Origin: Leucosporidium creatinivorum
Taxonomy: Eukaryota; Basidiomycota; Microbotryomycetes; Leucosporidiales; Leucosporidiaceae
Assembly: GCA_001600635.1 (NCBI GenBank)
Contig: BCKL01000001.1
Coordinates: 1 to 22,603, forward strand
Direction: 5' to 3'
DNA length: 22,603 bases
Of the stretch, positions 19,562 to 22,603 are shown in pieces. The stretch's first letter is position 1. Each line of letters starts with the position of its first letter. Under the pieces are notes generated by a model. The model had not been told where the DNA came from. It ran no database searches and was given only the letters and a program-made list of their open reading frames with translations. The position numbers and the translations under genes were made by a program.

Positions 19562-19765
19562 GTGAGCTCTCATACCTTCCTGCAGTGCGGGCAGCAGACT
19601 GACTCGTTGAATGCCCCTCAGCTCGTCACTCGCTTGTTTCGGCGCTCGTCTCTACGCTCGACAGGTCCTCCTACATCTCGTCAAGTGAGTGCAGCTTCCG
19701 AGCGTACAGCAAAGTGTGCTTCAGCTGATTCGCGCTCTTGTAGAACCCGCTTCCCACCGTCCGAC

Positions 19766-20996
19766 ATGCCCCCCCGCCCTTCCTAACGAGCTCCTCAATC
19801 AAATCCTCCTCCACGCTTCGCCCAGCGCCCTCGCCGTCCTCTGCCGCACCTCCCAAACCATTCTACCTCTCGCCCAAGCCCTGTTCTACCGTGACATTGC
19901 CATCACGTTCCGCTGGGAGGCCTCCGAAGCGGAAGAGTACGACAGCTCGGACGGCGACGGCGACTTCTTCTCGAACGCCTCCAGCGCTCGCCATTGGTGG
20001 TACAATGCCGACGACGCCCTTTGTCGCACCCTTCGTCGATACTTGCGACTCGCCGACCTCGTGGAGACCATCACTATCGCAAGCGAGGAGGGCCGCTCGA
20101 TGCCCCACGACGAGCTGATGCCGACGGTCATCAAGGACCTCCTCAGAGGCTGCCGCTGCGCTACCGGCTTCCGTGTAGCGCTCTGAGGGGAGCTGATATA
20201 CGACGCGGAGAAGCTGGCAACATCTGTGGTCAGGGGACTGGGCGCACGAGTAAGGGAGGAGGAGTTCGAGGACGTCGAGCTCTTCTACTCTGGGCCCAGT
20301 TGCTTGCGCCTTCTCCAAGCCCTTTCAAGCCTCCGTTGCCTCGTCCTCAATTCCCACAGCTCCTTCTGGCATCACGATACCGTCTTTCCGCCCTCCTTCC
20401 CCTTCGACCTCGAGGTGTTCCGACTTCGATCTGACGATGTCGCGCCGACTGGCGTGTTCGCCCTGCTCGCCAACTCCCTCCACTCGCTACGCACGCTAGA
20501 GCTAACGCTCTATGGCGATGTTGGTACGGCCATCTGCAGGAGGATGGGCCAGTTCAGCGCCCTCACCTCCCTCACTCTCTACCTCTCCGGAATCGACCTC
20601 ACGGCAATTATTCTCCCCGCCGTCTTTCGCGACCTTGGAGGGAGCAACGCCAATCTCTTACACCTCCACCTCTCACATGACCACTACGACTTCGCCGCCG
20701 GGAGCGTTCTCGATGACTTGACAGTTCCTCGACCGCCCACTCCACCTTCCTATCTCGATTCGGCGCTCCTCCTTCAACTCCCTCCGTCGATCCGCACACT
20801 CGACCTGGACAGCTGGCCAGTGACGCTGGCGGATCTGTTAGACTTTGTTCGGGCTGGACGATGCCCCGATTTGCGGACGATAAGGCTCGGCGGCACCGTG
20901 CGCGCAAGGGGTTTGGCAGAAGAGTGGGCGGCGGCGGCGGAGACGACTAAGAGCGCAGGTGTGGTGCTGAATACAAAGGGTTTGGAGTTGATTTGA
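19766..20996 (+). pseudogene. F-box / LRR gene (copy B1), two lesions
   Basis: This is homologous along its length to the intact gene at 7184-8431: LPNELLNQILLHASPSAL F-box start, WWYNAD, LADLVETIT, YLDSALLLQLP, and LRR-like repeats to the end. The conserved ATG (19766) is followed by a run of seven Cs (19769-19775). The copy in the other arm has six Cs, so translation from this ATG leaves the F-box frame and ends after six codons. A second lesion is an in-frame TGA at 20184-20186, where the intact copy encodes DLREE. The rest of the frame (about 400 codons) is open. Conserved UTR introns (19562-19621, 19685-19743) show that the promoter side is kept. With only two lesions, one in a homopolymer, it may be recently dead or partly misread; a truncated protein from an inner ATG would lack the F-box. 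Confidence 0.8.
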
Positions 20997-21256
20997 GTTT
21001 TTAGGCCCTAACGTGTACTGTCATCTAGATCAGCGCCATAGAGAGCAGCAAAGCGCTCGTTTTCTACTTCTCGGCGAGGGTCTGATCGTCAAGCTCGGGC
21101 TTCGCGCAGCTCTCTGGCTTCGTTTTTCGCCTGAGGTGTTCAGAAAAACAAGAGCTTTATGACCTTTGGATTAAGCAATCACTAGACACAATTATGAAGC
21201 GCCCCACTAAGCCTTAGCTTCTCTCACTCTTTCAGGCGCCGAGAACCAGACGACTA

Positions 21257-22284
21257 TTAGGTCAAGAAAGGAGCGAGCCTCGAACGCTTGACCCTCCTCG
21301 TAGGAAGCGCGGACCCGACTTCGCTAGTGAGGGAGCTGAAGATGCCGCTAGCCGTGGAGACGAGCGAGGAGACGGTGCCGGTCGAGGTCTCGGAGGCGAG
21401 CGAGGAAGTGAGGGAGCTCTCCGAGGTGGTGCTGGGGAAGGATGAGGTGGCGAAGACGGAGGTGGTGACGGAGGCAGTAGGGCTGGAAGTCGAGGTAGCC
21501 GAGGGGACTCTATTCGAGGAGGCGAGAGGCAGCGCCGAGATTCAGCGCCGAGCGAGGGGGAGCGGTGAGGAGGAGCTGAAAGATTGAGACCCACCCACTG
21601 ATATTACCAGCCGTGTTAGAGAGGACGGTGTCGATCACGTGCACCACGCCGTTGCTGTGAGCAAGCAGGAGAAGGTCAGCTTTCGCCCTTCAAGTGAGAG
21701 GGGAGCAAGACCAGCAGCGGCGACTCACGAGACCATGATGTTCTCGCGGACCAGACGAGCGGTAGTGCCATTTGAGACCACGAAGCGTCCTGTGAAGAGG
21801 GGGAATGGAGGGGAGGAGCGGAGAGCGATGATCAGCTCTCGGCGCTGATCCTCGCAAGAGAAAGAGAGAGGCTCACCAGTGTTGTTGTTAATGAAGCTGA
21901 GCTTTTGACCAGAAGCGGAGGTGGTAGAGGATCCCTCGGTGAGGTTGGTAGTGTAGAGCTGTAGAGGGTGAGGAGGGGAGAGTCAGCTCGGCGCTCACTC
22001 GTCCACTAGTCCCACTCCGAGAGACTCGGTAGATATGAGAGCTCACCACGGTACCAGGCTGCACAAAGTGATTAGCGACGACGTTGACGACCTCAGCGCG
22101 AGTGTGGTTGGTGAGCTTCCCCGAAGAGAGGGCAAGGGTGATGGCCTCGTTGGTCGGCGCAAAGAGCGTAATGCCGGTCGAGTTGACAAGGGTCGAAAGC
22201 TCGGAAGGCTGAGCGTTTTCAAAAGCGGTGAGGTTGACCTCGGGAGTAGGAACACCGAGAACAGTAGAGAGCGAAGGTGGCGGG
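21257..22284 (-). CDS. Fasciclin (FAS1) domain protein, 3' part; 5' end outside the window
   Basis: Five exons on the minus strand (22284-22047, 21958-21877, 21789-21729, 21654-21595, 21509-21257) join in phase to about 230 residues ending in TAA. The FAS1 domain is clear: H1-type motif TLFAPTNEAI, then VVNVVANHFV, LYTTNLTEG, LSFINNNTGRFVVSNGT and the H2-type NGVVHVIDTVL. A Ser/Thr-rich tail of about 80 residues, likely O-glycosylated, follows and ends RRVKRSRLAPFLT without a hydrophobic GPI signal. FAS1 proteins are extracellular or cell-wall adhesion proteins. The signal peptide would be on upstream exons beyond the acceptor at 22285. The 3' 655 bp are duplicated at 6288-6943. The gene converges on the F-box copy at 19766-20996. 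N-glycosylation sequons (NLT, NST, NHT) support a secretory route. Confidence 0.85.
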
Positions 22285-22603
22285 CTGCGAGTTGGAGTGG
22301 GAGAGCGAGGTCAGTGATCGCCGAGCTCAGGAGGGATCGGCTTCGCCTTTGGAGGAGGCACGAGGGAATTGGCGCAGGAGTTCAATCGCACTCAGTGAGC
22401 TTTACTCTCCTACATCCTCTCTCCCCCCGCGCCGCGAGACTTCCGAGTCCGGCGGGTTTTTCCCTTTCTTCTCCCATCGCCGAGCCCGTCTCGCATCCGG
22501 CTTCCGAGCTAAGACAGCGCCATTGCCTTTGCAGCCTGTACCTCATCAAGTCGATCACATCAGTCAGCCTCTCGGCCATGATCGCCACCTTCCCTCTCAG
22601 ACA
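22285..22603 (-). other. Intron and undetermined 5' region of the fasciclin gene
   Basis: The acceptor CCAACTCGCAG, with CACTGACCT as branch site, marks the end of an intron at 22285. The upstream exon is not clear. A frame reading to 22543 and ending at GAG|GTACAG is phase-compatible, but its residues (MAERLTDVIDLM) are not recognisably FAS1 and would imply a long intron. The real exon may lie beyond the window. Confidence 0.4.

Larger units (their letters stand above)
17615..21911 (-). repeat. Arm B of a large inverted segmental duplication
   Basis: This is the mirror image of 6288-10685: F-box copy (-), divergent spacer, F-box copy (+), fasciclin gene (-). The FAS1 segment (21257-21911, 655 bp against 656 bp in arm A) is nearly identical, introns included. 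The spacer is nearly identical in blocks. The F-box coding parts are clearly diverged. The two arms enclose about 6.9 kb. Confidence 0.85.

Noticed and set aside
19689-20186. GTG at 19689 as the start of the B1 protein
   Set aside because: It lies within a conserved 5'-UTR intron (19685-19743). The homologous start is the ATG at 19766.
6288-21911. Composite transposon bounded by inverted repeats
   Set aside because: The arms consist of host genes with introns. No transposase, terminal short inverted repeats or target-site duplications are visible at the edges.

Overview
The window looks like nuclear DNA of a basidiomycete yeast, most likely a red yeast of the Microbotryomycetes (Rhodotorula/Sporobolomyces kin). 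The reasons are GC-rich coding sequence, many 56-65 nt introns with GTRAGT-type donors and a CTGAC branch site shortly before the acceptor, an eight-exon cytosolic-type arginyl-tRNA synthetase, and a family of F-box/LRR genes. The genus is inference; no rRNA or other marker is present.

Layout. Positions 1 to about 6069 hold no gene I can support. From 6070 to 6943 there is a putative four-exon gene whose last three and a half exons copy the 3' part of a fasciclin (FAS1) gene. An F-box/LRR gene follows on the minus strand (7184-8431; 'A1', intact). A divergent promoter spacer comes next, then a second F-box/LRR gene on the plus strand (9467-10685; 'A2', disabled). The centre carries arginyl-tRNA synthetase (11086-13760, plus strand) and, converging on it, a large C2H2 transcription factor with Rpn4-type fingers (14393-16897, minus strand). 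On the right the first set reappears in mirror order: a decayed F-box gene (17615-18771, minus; 'B2'), a homologous divergent spacer, an F-box/LRR pseudogene (19766-20996, plus; 'B1'), and a fasciclin-domain gene (21257-22284 and beyond, minus) whose 5' end leaves the window.

The main structural message is a large inverted duplication. Arm A (about 6288-10685) and arm B (about 17615-21911) have the same gene order in opposite orientation and enclose the tRNA synthetase and transcription-factor genes. Similarity is uneven. The FAS1 segment and parts of the noncoding divergent spacer are nearly identical, while the F-box coding regions have diverged and three of the four copies are broken.

Functionally, the tRNA synthetase is a housekeeping gene that may also make a mitochondrial form from an upstream non-AUG start. 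The Rpn4-like factor would control proteasome genes and the F-box proteins would recruit substrates to SCF ubiquitin ligases. A shared proteostasis theme is therefore possible but not shown. I see no tRNA, rRNA, CRISPR array, virus-like element or recognisable transposon.
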